A stretch of 64,000 nt of DNA from NCBI GenBank assembly GCA_934424575.1, contig CAKRXU010000001.1, forward strand, positions 1-64,000. The letters run 5' to 3'. The first letter of the stretch is position 1. Every line of letters starts with the position of its first letter. This DNA comes from an uncultured Blautia sp. (GTDB lineage: Bacteria > Bacillota > Clostridia > Lachnospirales > Lachnospiraceae). The notes beneath the pieces were generated by a model, which saw only the letters and a program-made list of their open reading frames with translations, ran no database searches and was not told where the DNA came from. Positions 24,601 through 34,284 of this stretch are shown piece after piece. A program made the position numbers and the translations under genes.

Positions 24601-25293
24601 TTACCCTTCTGTGATTTTCAGGATCTTCTTCTCGATCCTGCTGCCAAGTTTCTCATAGATTCTGTAGAGCTCTGTCTTCTTTCCGATAAAGAAACACAGT
24701 TCTGCCAGAAGAATACCGCCTGCCACATCAACGATCACATGCTGCTTCGTCAGAAGTGTCGATGCAAATACAAGGGCTGCGATCACCATGGATACTCTCT
24801 GATACCATACCGGAATCTCTCTTCTTCCACGAATGCCGAGATAGCAGAACCAGCTCACAAGACAGTGAATAGATGGGAACAGGTTATCTGCCGCATCTAT
24901 GGAATACAGCCAGAGTGCTGCCTGGTTCCATATGCCGCCGTCTGTGATCAGTGGTCGTGTATTGGTTGTGGGATATGCAAGAAAAAAGCCAAGGCAGATA
25001 CATCTTGATATAAAATCCCCTGTAAAAAACTGGTACACACTGCGTCGATCCTGCCTGGCAATCAGAATATAATTGACAGCCCAGAAAAGATAGCAGCCGA
25101 AATAGATCACAAGAAACTGCGGGACAAAAGGAAGACTTCTGTCCACGCCGGTCTCGATATTGTGGTGATACCATCCGCCTGCGATCATTCTGGAGCCGGA
25201 ATAAACAAGACAATTAAATACAAAAGAAAAAATAAGTGGAAAGACTCCATAAGCCGGGAGTATCCTGGTGATACCTTTCATAACTTTCTTCAT
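24601..25293 (-). CDS. PAP2-family membrane phosphatase
   Basis: A 230-residue multi-span protein with the PAP2 active-site motifs: a degenerate first motif, NLFPSIHCLVSW with the catalytic histidine, and TKQHVIVDVAGG with the second histidine and aspartate. The family removes phosphate from lipid phosphates such as phosphatidate or undecaprenyl pyrophosphate, or transfers head groups in inositol lipid synthesis. It is first in the lipid operon and has the promoter. Exact substrate unknown. Confidence 0.85.
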   Translation of the reverse strand: MKKVMKGITRILPAYGVFPLIFSFVFNCLVYSGSRMIAGGWYHHNIETGVDRSLPFVPQFLVIYFGCYLFWAVNYILIARQDRRSVYQFFTGDFISRCICLGFFLAYPTTNTRPLITDGGIWNQAALWLYSIDAADNLFPSIHCLVSWFCYLGIRGRREIPVWYQRVSMVIAALVFASTLLTKQHVIVDVAGGILLAELCFFIGKKTELYRIYEKLGSRIEKKILKITEG

Positions 25294-25324
25294 TATATAC
25301 TCCCTTCAGCTTTCTCATGTAAAC

Positions 25325-25353
25325 AGTATAGCATCCCCGGACCGGGTAAGCAA
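25325..25353 (-). promoter_or_regulatory. Promoter of the lipid operon
   Basis: TTGCTT (25348-25353), 17 bases, TATACT (25325-25330) on the minus strand, about 30 bases before the PAP2 gene. Confidence 0.65.
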
Positions 25354-25391
25354 CCAAAGTCCGAAAACATTAAGAATTCTTAAGAAAAATG

Positions 25392-27623
25392 TCAGATTTT
25401 CTTCAACTTTGCAAATCCTGCGAACATTTTTTTGACCCCGACCTTGTCAAAATCTACGGTTACCTCGTAATCTCTGCCGCCTTCTACGATATCCCTGACG
25501 ATACCAACACCAAATTTGATATGACGGACGGTATCGCCTACGCCATAATCCAGTGATGCCGCCTTGGTGACTTTGAAGTTCTGTGCCTCAAAAGGCTTCG
25601 CACGGAAGGTCTGGCGCATCTGCATATAGCTGTTCTTAGGGGATGATGTCTCCTGTATGGACGGCTTATGCTCCTGAATGGTCGTTCCAAGCTCCACCAG
25701 TTCCCTCGGGATCTCACGGACAAATCTGGATACTTTGTTGTACTGCGTCTCTCCACGGACCAGACGCTGGCGGGCGCTGGTCAGGGTCAGCTCCTTCATC
25801 GCCCTTGTGATCCCCACATAGCAGAGTCTGCGCTCCTCCTCCATATCGGTAGGATCATCTGAATAGATGCACATACTGCTCGGGAACATTCCATCCTCCA
25901 TGCCCGCAAGGTAAACATACGGAAATTCCAGTCCCTTGGCACTGTGCAGGGTCATGAGCAGAACATAATCCTGATCCGGATCTACCGTATCAATATCCGC
26001 GATCAGTGCGATCTCCTCCAGAAAGCCGGAAAGTGTCGCTTCTCTTCCCTCTGCCTTCATCGCATCCTCATAGGAAACTGTCTTGGAGATCAGCTCGTCG
26101 ATGTTCTCGATCCTTGCTTTTGATTCCTCTGTATCCTCTGCTTTGAGTTCATCTACATATCCGGTGAGGTCGATCACTTCTTCCAGGATCTCTGTAACGC
26201 TGTATGCCTCTGCTTTGCTCTTGAGTGACTGGATAAAGGTGACAAATCCCTCGATCTTGTTCAGGCTCCTTCCGATGGCAGGAACTTCCTCTGCCACTCT
26301 CAGTGCATCATAAAAACTGATATCCATGTGATCCGCATAATCCTGCACACGCCCTACAGTCGTTGTGCCGATACCTCGTTTCGGAACATTCAGGATACGT
26401 CTGACGGCCAGATCATCGGCAGAATTGTCGATCGTCTTGAGATAACAGAGCAGATCCTTGATCTCCTTACGCGCATAAAAGTTGATCCCGCCAACGATCT
26501 TGTATGGGATATTTGCCTTCAGGCATTTCTCTTCAAACAGACGGGACTGTGCATTGGTCCTGTAAAGGATCGCGCACTCTCTGTAATCTGCGGTATGTTC
26601 TCTCTTTTTCTTTGCGATATCTCCGATCACGTATTCTGCTTCCTCAAATCCATTCATAAACTGGCGGAAGTGAAGTTTCTCTCCCTCCGGATTCTCTGTC
26701 CAGAGACGTTTCTCCTTACGTGCTGTATTGTTGGCGATTACCTCATTCGCCGCATTCAGGATATTCTTGGTGGAACGGTAGTTCTGCTCCAGACGGATCA
26801 CCTTTGCATCCGGGAAAACACGCTCGAATCCAAGGATGTTGCCGATGTTGGCTCCTCGGAATTTGTAGATGGACTGGTCATCATCACCTACTACGCATAA
26901 ATTCCCGTATCTCGCCGCAAGAAGGCTCACGAACTTAAACTGTACGGTGTTGGTATCCTGATACTCATCCACCATGATATAGCGGAATTTCTCCTGATAG
27001 GACTCCAGGACATCCCCGCAGTTCTGAAAAAGCTCTACGGTCTTGACCAGAAGGTCATCAAAATCCAGTGCATTGTTGCTCTTGAGCGCAGCCTGATATT
27101 CGCGGTAAACCTGGGCTACTTTTTTCTGGTTAAAATCTCCTCCTGCATTCATCTCCATTTCATCCGGTGAGATCATCTCATCCTTGGCATGGGAGATCTG
27201 TGCAAGAAGGTATCTCTCCTTGTATTTCTTGGTGTCGATGTTTAATTTGCGGCAGATCTCCTTCATCAGAGTCTTCTGGTCATCGCTGTCGTAAATGGTG
27301 AAGCGATTGTCATATCCAAGACGGTCGATATAGCGGCGCAGGATACGGACGCAGGTAGAGTGGAAGGTCGCAACCCAGACACTCATTCCGTCTGCTCCTG
27401 TCAGCCTGTCCACACGCTCTCGCATCTCCTGGGCTGCCTTGTTGGTAAAGGTGATTGCAAGGATGTTGAATGGATTCACGCCTTTATCCTCGATCAGATA
27501 TGCGATCCTGTGTGTCAGTACTCTCGTCTTGCCGGAACCTGCTCCTGCAAGAATCAGAAGAGGCCCCTCTGTATGAAAAACTGCCTCCTGCTGAGGCGGA
27601 TTCAGTGTGTCATATATACTCAT
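25392..27623 (-). CDS. pcrA: ATP-dependent DNA helicase PcrA/UvrD
   Basis: A 743-residue superfamily 1A 3'-5' helicase used in repair, rolling-circle replication and clearing RNA polymerase. Walker A is GAGSGKTRVLTHR (about 26-38), motif II is MVDEYQDTN, motif III is VVGDDDQSIYKFRGA, motif IV LEQNYRST, motif V TLHSAKGLEFPYV and motif VI EERRLCYVGITRA. The C-terminal 60 residues (YGVGDTVRHIKFGVGIV...) form the Tudor-like domain that binds RNA polymerase. Length and motif order are normal. It has its own promoter. Confidence 0.96.
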   Translation of the reverse strand: MSIYDTLNPPQQEAVFHTEGPLLILAGAGSGKTRVLTHRIAYLIEDKGVNPFNILAITFTNKAAQEMRERVDRLTGADGMSVWVATFHSTCVRILRRYIDRLGYDNRFTIYDSDDQKTLMKEICRKLNIDTKKYKERYLLAQISHAKDEMISPDEMEMNAGGDFNQKKVAQVYREYQAALKSNNALDFDDLLVKTVELFQNCGDVLESYQEKFRYIMVDEYQDTNTVQFKFVSLLAARYGNLCVVGDDDQSIYKFRGANIGNILGFERVFPDAKVIRLEQNYRSTKNILNAANEVIANNTARKEKRLWTENPEGEKLHFRQFMNGFEEAEYVIGDIAKKKREHTADYRECAILYRTNAQSRLFEEKCLKANIPYKIVGGINFYARKEIKDLLCYLKTIDNSADDLAVRRILNVPKRGIGTTTVGRVQDYADHMDISFYDALRVAEEVPAIGRSLNKIEGFVTFIQSLKSKAEAYSVTEILEEVIDLTGYVDELKAEDTEESKARIENIDELISKTVSYEDAMKAEGREATLSGFLEEIALIADIDTVDPDQDYVLLMTLHSAKGLEFPYVYLAGMEDGMFPSSMCIYSDDPTDMEEERRLCYVGITRAMKELTLTSARQRLVRGETQYNKVSRFVREIPRELVELGTTIQEHKPSIQETSSPKNSYMQMRQTFRAKPFEAQNFKVTKAASLDYGVGDTVRHIKFGVGIVRDIVEGGRDYEVTVDFDKVGVKKMFAGFAKLKKI

Positions 27624-27697
27624 TAAAAAATTTCTCCTGTTTCTGTTAAACGTTCATAAGTTATCTGTGTCGAACTGATGTTTTACAGTCTTTTTCT

Positions 27698-27726
27698 ATT
27701 ATACATGAAAGTCCCGGGAGGGTAAA
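27698..27726 (-). promoter_or_regulatory. Promoter of pcrA
   Basis: TTTACC (27721-27726), 17 bases, TATAAT (27698-27703) on the minus strand. Confidence 0.65.
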
Positions 27727-27784
27727 GGAAATTCCTTCGACAAGGATAAGATTCCCACATTGCCAGCTTTTCGCCATATAATGC

Positions 27785-27819
27785 AAAAACAGAGAAACCA
27801 GTCTGCCCGGTCTCTCTGT
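27785..27819 (-). terminator. Intrinsic terminator of the alpha-galactoside operon
   Basis: ACAGAGAAACC (27789-27799) pairs with GGTCTCTCTGT (27809-27819) with one mismatch; the minus strand continues with five T residues. It lies 27 bases after the alpha-galactosidase stop. Confidence 0.8.
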
Positions 27820-27845
27820 CCTGTAAAACTTAATATGCAGTTCGT

Positions 27846-30032
27846 TTATTTCGCTGTGATGTGATAATTCCAGCTCTGGTATTCTTTCTTTGCTTCTTCC
27901 AGAAGAATGCCGCCGTGCATGAGCGCACCGCCCGGATATTCCACACCATTTACCAGATACATCTGATTTTCCTTAAGTCCACGGAGTCTGATTCTTACTC
28001 CCGGATCGTTTGCACGTACTCTGGATGCCACAACGCTGACAAGTGCTTCGTTTCCGTCTTCACTTACAAACTCCCATGCCGCATAAGGACCTTCCTCCAT
28101 CGCATTGGTCAGTCTGTAATAATTTCCAAAATGGATCACATCATAATATTTCTTAAATTCCTCGATCTGACCACGGATCTGCGTTTTTTCTTCTTCTGAA
28201 AGTTTCGCCGGATCCAGTTCATATCCGAAGGTTCCTGCCATCGCTACGGCTGCTCTTGTCTCAAACGGTACGAAACGTCCTGTCTGATGGTTCGGGCAGG
28301 CAGATACATGAGATCCCACTGCGCTGACCGGATAAGCAAACGAAGTTCCATACTGGATCTTCAGACGCTCGATCGTATCGGTATCATCGCTGCACCAGAT
28401 CTGAGAAGTATAATGAAGCATTCCTGCGTCAAATCTTCCGCCGCCTCCGCTGCAGCCCTCGATCAGCATATCCGGATATCTCTTTCCGAGTCTGTCCAGA
28501 AATTCATACAGACCAAGAACATAACGGTGCGGAACCTCTCCCTGGCGGTCTGCCGGAAGTGCTGCACAGTAAATATCACTGATGCTTCTGTTAAAATCCC
28601 ATTTCAGATAATCGACATCCGCTTTGTCCAGGACCTTGGTCATCTCATCAAAGATATGATTTCTGACATCTTCTCTGGAAAAATCAAGCACAAGCTGGTT
28701 ACGTCCACGGTTCGGTCTTCTGCCAGGCACGGTAAATGCCCAGTCCGGATGTGCACGGTAGAGGTCACTGTCCTCTGATACACATTCCGGCTCGTACCAG
28801 ATACCGAATTTCATTCCAAGACCATGGATGCGCTCTGCCAGTTCGCTTAACGTGCAGCCTAATTTCTTCTCGTTTACCTGCCAGTCTCCAAGACCGCTGT
28901 TATCATCATCTCGTTTTCCGAACCAGCCATCGTCCATGACGAACAGTTCCACACCGCAGGAAGCTGCTTCTTTCGCCATCTCGAGGAGTTTTTCACCGGT
29001 GAAATCGAAATAGGTTCCTTCCCAGTTGTTGATGAGGACCGGTCTGCGTTCCAGTTTGAACCTGCCTCTGCATACATGCTCACGGACTGCCTTGTGGTAG
29101 CAGTTTGACATTTTTTCGAAGCCCTCTGCGCTGTATACCATCATGACTTCCGGTGCATGGAAAATCTCGCCTTCTCTCAGAAGGAACTCGAAATTTCCCG
29201 GATGGATTCCCATGATCAGTCTGGTCTGGTCAAACTGGTCTTTTTCTGCTGCCGCGAGGAAGTTTCCGCTGTACAGAAGTGAAAATCCATAACACTCTCC
29301 TGAAGTTTCTGTTGCATTCTTATCTGCCAGCATTACAAATGGATTGTGCTGATGGCTGGATGCACCGCGAAGGCTTCCGACAGACTGCACACCGTGGTGG
29401 ATCGGTGTTCTGGAAAGCTGTCTCTCCATCTCATGTTTTCCATAGAAAGTCATCCAGTCCCAGTCTCCATACGGCTGGTCCAGGCAGAGGGACATCACAC
29501 GCTCAAGCTGAACCGGTGCTTTTCCGTGGTTTTCCACGCTGACACTTCTTGTGATGACATCCAGATCTTCCACAACTCCGTAGTACAGTTTTACTCTGAC
29601 ATCCTGCACATCATCACGAAGAGTGATCACGAGAGTCTCTGCCTCGTTTTCGTCTGCATACATTGCCGGAAGTCCCGGAATGGAATATTTTCCCTTGATG
29701 ATCTCATAGCCTTCATAACGAAGCCCCAGAGTTCTTGTTCCATTATCATAGCGGATATCGAGTGCACTCTCACGATAGTCTCCGCTTCCAAAAGAAGAAT
29801 ATTCCTGCGGCAGAGTATCTGTGGAGTATGTCCTGTCCCCTGCTGCCTCGTCCGGATTTCCGGAAAAACCGTGATCTCTTCTCTGGATCAGATAGGAGTA
29901 ATCACAAATGTCTGTTTTTCTTCCATAGTAGGTGTGAAGCAGGATTCCTTTGTCGTCCGCTTTCATCTGGTACATGCTGTTCTTCGTGCACAGGGTGAAC
30001 AGTCTGTTTTCTTTCTCAAATACGATTGCCAT
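27846..30032 (-). CDS. Alpha-galactosidase, glycoside hydrolase family 36
   Basis: A 728-residue cytoplasmic enzyme that removes terminal alpha-galactose from melibiose, raffinose and stachyose. Landmarks of GH36 are ELFVMDDGWFGKRDDD, LKWDFNR with Asp479 as nucleophile, and WCSDDTD with Asp549 as acid/base; the 70-residue spacing between them fits the family. CSGGGGRFDAGML and the N-terminal beta-sandwich are also present. There is no signal peptide, so oligosaccharides must be imported first, by the ABC transporter encoded just upstream in the same operon. Confidence 0.95.
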   Translation of the reverse strand: MAIVFEKENRLFTLCTKNSMYQMKADDKGILLHTYYGRKTDICDYSYLIQRRDHGFSGNPDEAAGDRTYSTDTLPQEYSSFGSGDYRESALDIRYDNGTRTLGLRYEGYEIIKGKYSIPGLPAMYADENEAETLVITLRDDVQDVRVKLYYGVVEDLDVITRSVSVENHGKAPVQLERVMSLCLDQPYGDWDWMTFYGKHEMERQLSRTPIHHGVQSVGSLRGASSHQHNPFVMLADKNATETSGECYGFSLLYSGNFLAAAEKDQFDQTRLIMGIHPGNFEFLLREGEIFHAPEVMMVYSAEGFEKMSNCYHKAVREHVCRGRFKLERRPVLINNWEGTYFDFTGEKLLEMAKEAASCGVELFVMDDGWFGKRDDDNSGLGDWQVNEKKLGCTLSELAERIHGLGMKFGIWYEPECVSEDSDLYRAHPDWAFTVPGRRPNRGRNQLVLDFSREDVRNHIFDEMTKVLDKADVDYLKWDFNRSISDIYCAALPADRQGEVPHRYVLGLYEFLDRLGKRYPDMLIEGCSGGGGRFDAGMLHYTSQIWCSDDTDTIERLKIQYGTSFAYPVSAVGSHVSACPNHQTGRFVPFETRAAVAMAGTFGYELDPAKLSEEEKTQIRGQIEEFKKYYDVIHFGNYYRLTNAMEEGPYAAWEFVSEDGNEALVSVVASRVRANDPGVRIRLRGLKENQMYLVNGVEYPGGALMHGGILLEEAKKEYQSWNYHITAK

Positions 30033-30068
30033 AGGTGTCTTCTCCTTTTGATAAGTTTATGATTAAGT

Positions 30069-30917
30069 TTATTTTACCGCTCCATTGACAACACCGTTGA
30101 GTATCTGCTTCTGGCATACCAGATAGAAAATCACAATTGGTATCAGTGCCAGCAGGTAGGATGCAAATGCAAGGTTGTAGTTGGTTCCGAACTGTGTCTG
30201 GAAATTCAACTGTGCAAGCGGAAGTGTGTTTTTACCGGTTCCGGACATCATGACGAGTGGGGTCATAACATCATTCCATGTTCCAAGTGCAGTTAAAACT
30301 GCCACTGTCGCATGCATTGGCTTCATGATCGGGAAAACAATACTCCAATAGGTCTTCCATGTACTTGCACCGTCTACTTTTGCAGCTTCTTCCAGTGCCA
30401 TCGGAATATTTTTGAGATAACCGGAATACAGAAGAAGATTCATTGGCATATAGAATACCACATAAAGCACGATCACACCAACCCTGTTTCCGATTCCCAT
30501 CTGAGAAGTCTGTTTTACAAGCGGCATCATCAGGATCGCGAATGGAACGAACATACCGCTCACGATATAAAGATAAGAAAATTTATAAAATTTGCTGTTT
30601 GCCATGTTTCTTCCGATCGCATATCCGGCAATAGAATGAATCAGAATGGCAAGTACCACTGTCACAATTGTGATCAGCAGAGAGTTTCCAAGAGAATTCC
30701 AGAAATCTGTGACTTTCATTGCTTCTGTAAAATTCGAAAAGCTCCAGGAGGACGGCAGGGAAAGTGCTCCTGCAATATCATTTGTCATCTCGGACGGCTT
30801 TTTGAATGCAATGATCACTGCCATATATAATGGAAAAAAGATCGTGATACATCCAAGGATCAAAAGGATTGTAACCGGCCAGTTGGTTTTGCCTGGCATC
30901 TGACTGTTCTTTTTCAT
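30069..30917 (-). CDS. Sugar ABC transporter permease, MalG/MsmG type
   Basis: A 282-residue CUT1 permease with six membrane segments. The EAA loop is ALEEAAKVDGASTWKTYWSIVFPIMKP (EEAAKVDGAS...P at about 176-200). It pairs with the other permease of this operon, whose stop shares a base with its start (TAATG), so translation is coupled. No ATPase gene is in the locus; as is common in Firmicutes, a shared MsmK-type ATPase encoded elsewhere probably drives it. Likely substrates are raffinose-type alpha-galactosides, from the neighbouring GH36 gene. Confidence 0.92.
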   Translation of the reverse strand: MKKNSQMPGKTNWPVTILLILGCITIFFPLYMAVIIAFKKPSEMTNDIAGALSLPSSWSFSNFTEAMKVTDFWNSLGNSLLITIVTVVLAILIHSIAGYAIGRNMANSKFYKFSYLYIVSGMFVPFAILMMPLVKQTSQMGIGNRVGVIVLYVVFYMPMNLLLYSGYLKNIPMALEEAAKVDGASTWKTYWSIVFPIMKPMHATVAVLTALGTWNDVMTPLVMMSGTGKNTLPLAQLNFQTQFGTNYNLAFASYLLALIPIVIFYLVCQKQILNGVVNGAVK

Positions 30918-31786
30918 TATAACTGTTCCTCCTTTTTATTCATAAATGTAAGCTGGAATACAGAAATTGCAACAATGACTACGAAGAAAAGTACTGCATT
31001 CGCACTCTGGAAACCAAACTGTCCTCCATCCATTCCGTTTCTGTAAATAAGATAGGAAATAGACTCTGTACTCTGTGCCGGACCACCCTTTGTCAAAGAC
31101 ATGATCTGGTCGAATACCATGAGGAAGTTTTTCATGCAGAGAACCATATTTATGGTAAAAAAAGGAATGATCAGCGGAAAAGTAAGGTTTTTGAACTTGC
31201 TCCATCCGGTTGCACCGTCGATCGCGCCTGCCTCATAAACATCCTCCGGAACGGTCTGCAGACCTGAGATATAGATGATCGTGTTCATGGCGATTGCCTG
31301 CCATGCTGCAACAATTACGATTGCAAACCATGCTGACTTTGTGCTCGCAAGCATACTGCTTTTGAGAAATCCGATTCCCAGGTTTTCTCCGATCGTCGGG
31401 AGAATATATGTGAAAATAAAACTGAAAATATAGCCTACAACAAGTCCTCCGAGAACATTCGGGATAAAATAGATTCCACGGAGTGCACTTTTTGCACGGA
31501 TCTTGCTGTTCAGACCAAGTGCAAGGATCAGACTTATCACATTGACAATGATCGTTGCCACGATTGCAAATTTAAACGTAAACAGATAAGATTTTCCTAC
31601 GCGTGCATCCTGAAAGAGGTCAATATAGTTTCTGAGTCCTACCCATTCGTAACTTCCATATCCCTTGAAGTTCGTAAAGCTGTAGATGAAGCCTTTGATC
31701 AGCGGCAGTGTATTAAAGGTAAAAAACAGGATGAGCACCGGAATGGTGATCAGCATAAATGTACGTTTTCTTTCATTTCCTTTCAT
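30917..31786 (-). CDS. Sugar ABC transporter permease, MalF/MsmF type
   Basis: A 289-residue CUT1 permease with six membrane segments. Its EAA loop is VPEDVYEAGAIDGATGWSKFKNLTFPLI. The N-terminus (RKRTFMLITIPVLILFFTFNTLPLIKGFIYSFTNF) is typical of MsmF/UgpA proteins. The start overlaps the stop of the binding-protein gene by 4 bases. It forms the membrane channel together with the MsmG-like permease. Confidence 0.92.
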   Translation of the reverse strand: MKGNERKRTFMLITIPVLILFFTFNTLPLIKGFIYSFTNFKGYGSYEWVGLRNYIDLFQDARVGKSYLFTFKFAIVATIIVNVISLILALGLNSKIRAKSALRGIYFIPNVLGGLVVGYIFSFIFTYILPTIGENLGIGFLKSSMLASTKSAWFAIVIVAAWQAIAMNTIIYISGLQTVPEDVYEAGAIDGATGWSKFKNLTFPLIIPFFTINMVLCMKNFLMVFDQIMSLTKGGPAQSTESISYLIYRNGMDGGQFGFQSANAVLFFVVIVAISVFQLTFMNKKEEQL

Positions 31787-33075
31787 GATTCATTTCCTCC
31801 CTCTCCATGTTCTTCCTCATACTTCTGGACTTTTCGTATCAGGTCACGGTTGTAGCGTATCCAGTCTTTATCGAATTTTGCAAGGAAGCTGTCTGCATCA
31901 CCATCCATAAGATAGGTCTGGATCATTGCATCTACGGCCATTTCTGACGGATAATGGTGATCCTGGTAGTCTGTCATTTTGTCGTTTTCGATGTATTCTT
32001 TCACGCCGTCAAGCATGGACGGAAGTTCAAAGTCACCTTCCTTGCATGGAACTGCATTCTGCTCGTCCAGGTAAATCTGAATATTTTCATCCTCAAGCAT
32101 AAATCGCAGAACTTCATAAGCGGCTTCTTTATTTTTGCAGTCCTTCATAACCGAAAATTGAAGGTCTACACCAGAATTCAGCACCTGTTCGTCTGCATTG
32201 TCATTTGCCGGAAATACGAAGGAATCAATCTGCATATCCGGATTCACAGACAGAATCTGCGGAACTGCGTAACTTCCGATACAGTACATTGCAGATTCCC
32301 CTCTTGCAAAAGCAGTGCAGGCATCGTTGTAGCTGAATGCATATGGATCATTCTGTGCATATGGAAGCAGCTGGATGATCTTGTCGGCAAGCTCTCTGTA
32401 TTCTTCTGAAAAAGTTGTCGTTCCTTTGTTGACCTGCTGGCAGACATCTGCCGGTGAGAGGTCACACGCCATGGCATTCCACGGTGCAAGACAGGTCCAT
32501 GTATCCTTAAAGCCAAAGTACAAAGGAAGCTGTCCTGAAGCCTGGATCGTATCCAGAAGTTCTATGAATTCATCCCAGGTTGTCGGGATCTCCCAGCCAT
32601 TTTCTTCGAACATTTCTTTGTTATAAAGGATTCCTGCTGCATTTGCCACATACGGAACTGCGTAAGTACCATCTTCCGGAATAAATTCCAGGTTTTTATC
32701 GATATCTAAGTAGGACTGTTTGATGTCTTTCAGACCATCAAAATCTGAAATATCCATCAGCATATCAGAATCCAGGAAATTGGAATAGTTCACATCTCCA
32801 CCAATTCCAATGATATCCGGCTGATCTTCCTTGATAAATCTTGTCTTGAGGATTGTCATTGCCTCATTCGGTGATTCAATCGTCAGTTCGATGTCATCAT
32901 GGGTTTCGTTAAATTTCTCTTCCATCTTTTCGAAGGCTTTGACTGCCTCCGGTTTGTACTGAACCATTTCTATCTTTGTTTTGCCGTCAGAAGTTTTTGA
33001 GGAATCTCCACATCCGGCAAGAGCAAGTCCTGCTCCCATAAGAACGGTTCCTGCAAGAATTAATTTTTTCTTCAT
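31783..33075 (-). CDS. Sugar-binding lipoprotein of the alpha-galactoside transporter
   Basis: A 430-residue solute-binding protein (SBP_bac_1) anchored by lipid: the lipobox is LALAGC with the acylated cysteine at 22. The family's DIIGIGGDVNYSNFLDS hinge region and TWDEFIELLDTIQASGQLPLYFG are visible. Residues after the cysteine are Ser/Thr/Lys rich, a flexible tether. It is first in the transporter-hydrolase operon and divergent from the AraC-type gene, so both likely share the control region 33076-33368. Substrate inferred from the GH36 partner. Confidence 0.92.
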   Translation of the reverse strand: MKKKLILAGTVLMGAGLALAGCGDSSKTSDGKTKIEMVQYKPEAVKAFEKMEEKFNETHDDIELTIESPNEAMTILKTRFIKEDQPDIIGIGGDVNYSNFLDSDMLMDISDFDGLKDIKQSYLDIDKNLEFIPEDGTYAVPYVANAAGILYNKEMFEENGWEIPTTWDEFIELLDTIQASGQLPLYFGFKDTWTCLAPWNAMACDLSPADVCQQVNKGTTTFSEEYRELADKIIQLLPYAQNDPYAFSYNDACTAFARGESAMYCIGSYAVPQILSVNPDMQIDSFVFPANDNADEQVLNSGVDLQFSVMKDCKNKEAAYEVLRFMLEDENIQIYLDEQNAVPCKEGDFELPSMLDGVKEYIENDKMTDYQDHHYPSEMAVDAMIQTYLMDGDADSFLAKFDKDWIRYNRDLIRKVQKYEEEHGEGGNES

Positions 33076-33217
33076 TGCACTTCTCTCCCTTCCTGTTTTT
33101 CTTTTAGTACCACGGCCATAGTATTTTGGATCCTGAACGGATTTCCGTCACTTTTCATCTAAAATAATATCATCTGGACTTCTTTCCGTAAATATTCTCA
33201 TGGCAGCACTTTTATAC

Positions 33218-33243
33218 CTTTATTCGTTTTTTAAAGAATAAAG
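33218..33243. promoter_or_regulatory. Inverted repeat in the divergent control region
   Basis: CTTTATTC (33218-33225) and GAATAAAG (33236-33243) are perfect arms around 10 bases. The repeat touches the -35 box of the AraC-type gene on one side and lies upstream of a TATAAA (33211-33216) that could serve the transport operon on the other. A likely regulator site; which protein binds is inferred. Confidence 0.5.
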
Positions 33244-33273
33244 TTGAAGTATAGACTCATTATGGTATATAAT
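33244..33273 (+). promoter_or_regulatory. Promoter of the AraC-type regulator
   Basis: TTGAAG (33244-33249), 18 bases, TATAAT (33268-33273). The inverted repeat directly upstream could allow autoregulation. Confidence 0.6.
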
Positions 33274-33368
33274 ATAGAAAAACATGCAATTTTCGTGTAT
33301 TACTAACAATTTTAATTGATATTTTTTAGTAATATTAACCAATTTCTATGTTTCATGGAGGATAAAAT

Positions 33369-34217
33369 ATGGATAAAGTCTTGTTTCATATGTTTTCAGA
33401 TGACCGTTTTATGGATCTTACACTCTACCAGTATGGATATGAACAGTGTCTTCCACTACACTCCTACGGTCCTTTTGTACGAAACCATTTCCTGTTCCAT
33501 TATGTTATTTCAGGTAAAGGAACACTCCTGGTTGATGATGAAAATTCCCAGTCTACGGAATACCAGCTTCAGGGCGGAATGGGATTCCTGATTGAGCCCG
33601 ATTGTGTAAATACTTATTTTGCCGACCGCAAAGACCCATGGGAATATGCCTGGATCGAATTCAGCGGACTCCGGGCAAAGGAGATTCTGGAGGGCTCCGG
33701 TCTTTCTTCTGACTCTCCGGTCTATCTTCCACGCACACCACAGGATGGGGAGCGGCTCAAAAATGAGATTCTGTATCTTGCCACACACGCTCAGGAATCT
33801 TCCTATCATCTGATTGGGCATCTTTATCTTATCATGGATGCACTGGTCAGCGGATCGTCTTCCAGGCGGCACACCCAGGGAGGCAAACGTGCACAGTTTT
33901 ACACGAACGAAGCTGTGACCTTCATCGCCCAGAATTATTCCCGTGCGATCACGGTCGAGGACATGGCTCGCCGCTGCAATCTGGATCGGAGTTATTTTGG
34001 CAAGGTTTTCCGTGATGTCCTCGGACAGTCTCCACAGGAATTTCTCATCCAGTACCGTATGGAAAAAGCTGCCGAACTTCTCAAGATCACAGATCTTTCT
34101 GTGGGCGAGATCAGCAGGCAGGTCGGCTATCCCAACCAACTCCATTTTTCCAGAGCTTTCAAGAATTTTTATGGGATTTCCCCCCGTACTTACCGCCAAA
34201 ATAACAAATTCCTTTAG
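33369..34217 (+). CDS. AraC-family regulator of the alpha-galactoside locus
   Basis: A 282-residue activator of the MsmR type. The N-terminal cupin-like sensing domain (about 10-150) contains HYVISGKGTLLVDDE and the P-D-x-V-N-T-Y turn. The C-terminal part has two helix-turn-helix units: ITVEDMARRCNLDRSYFGKVFRDVLGQSPQEFLIQYRMEKAAELL and LSVGEISRQVGYPNQLHFSRAFKNFYGISPRTYR, the classic AraC signature. GGAGG precedes the ATG by 8 bases. It is divergent from the transporter operon and presumably turns it on when alpha-galactosides are present. Confidence 0.92.
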   Translation: MDKVLFHMFSDDRFMDLTLYQYGYEQCLPLHSYGPFVRNHFLFHYVISGKGTLLVDDENSQSTEYQLQGGMGFLIEPDCVNTYFADRKDPWEYAWIEFSGLRAKEILEGSGLSSDSPVYLPRTPQDGERLKNEILYLATHAQESSYHLIGHLYLIMDALVSGSSSRRHTQGGKRAQFYTNEAVTFIAQNYSRAITVEDMARRCNLDRSYFGKVFRDVLGQSPQEFLIQYRMEKAAELLKITDLSVGEISRQVGYPNQLHFSRAFKNFYGISPRTYRQNNKFL

Positions 34218-34284
34218 AAAAATGTTTACAAGTAGTATTTAAAACTATATAATAAAGACCAGAAGAGAGAGGAAAGTGGTAATT

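Noticed and set aside
25368..25384. TTAAGAATTCTTAA palindrome as pcrA terminator
   Set aside because: A 14-base AT palindrome has no loop and would not form a stable terminator hairpin.
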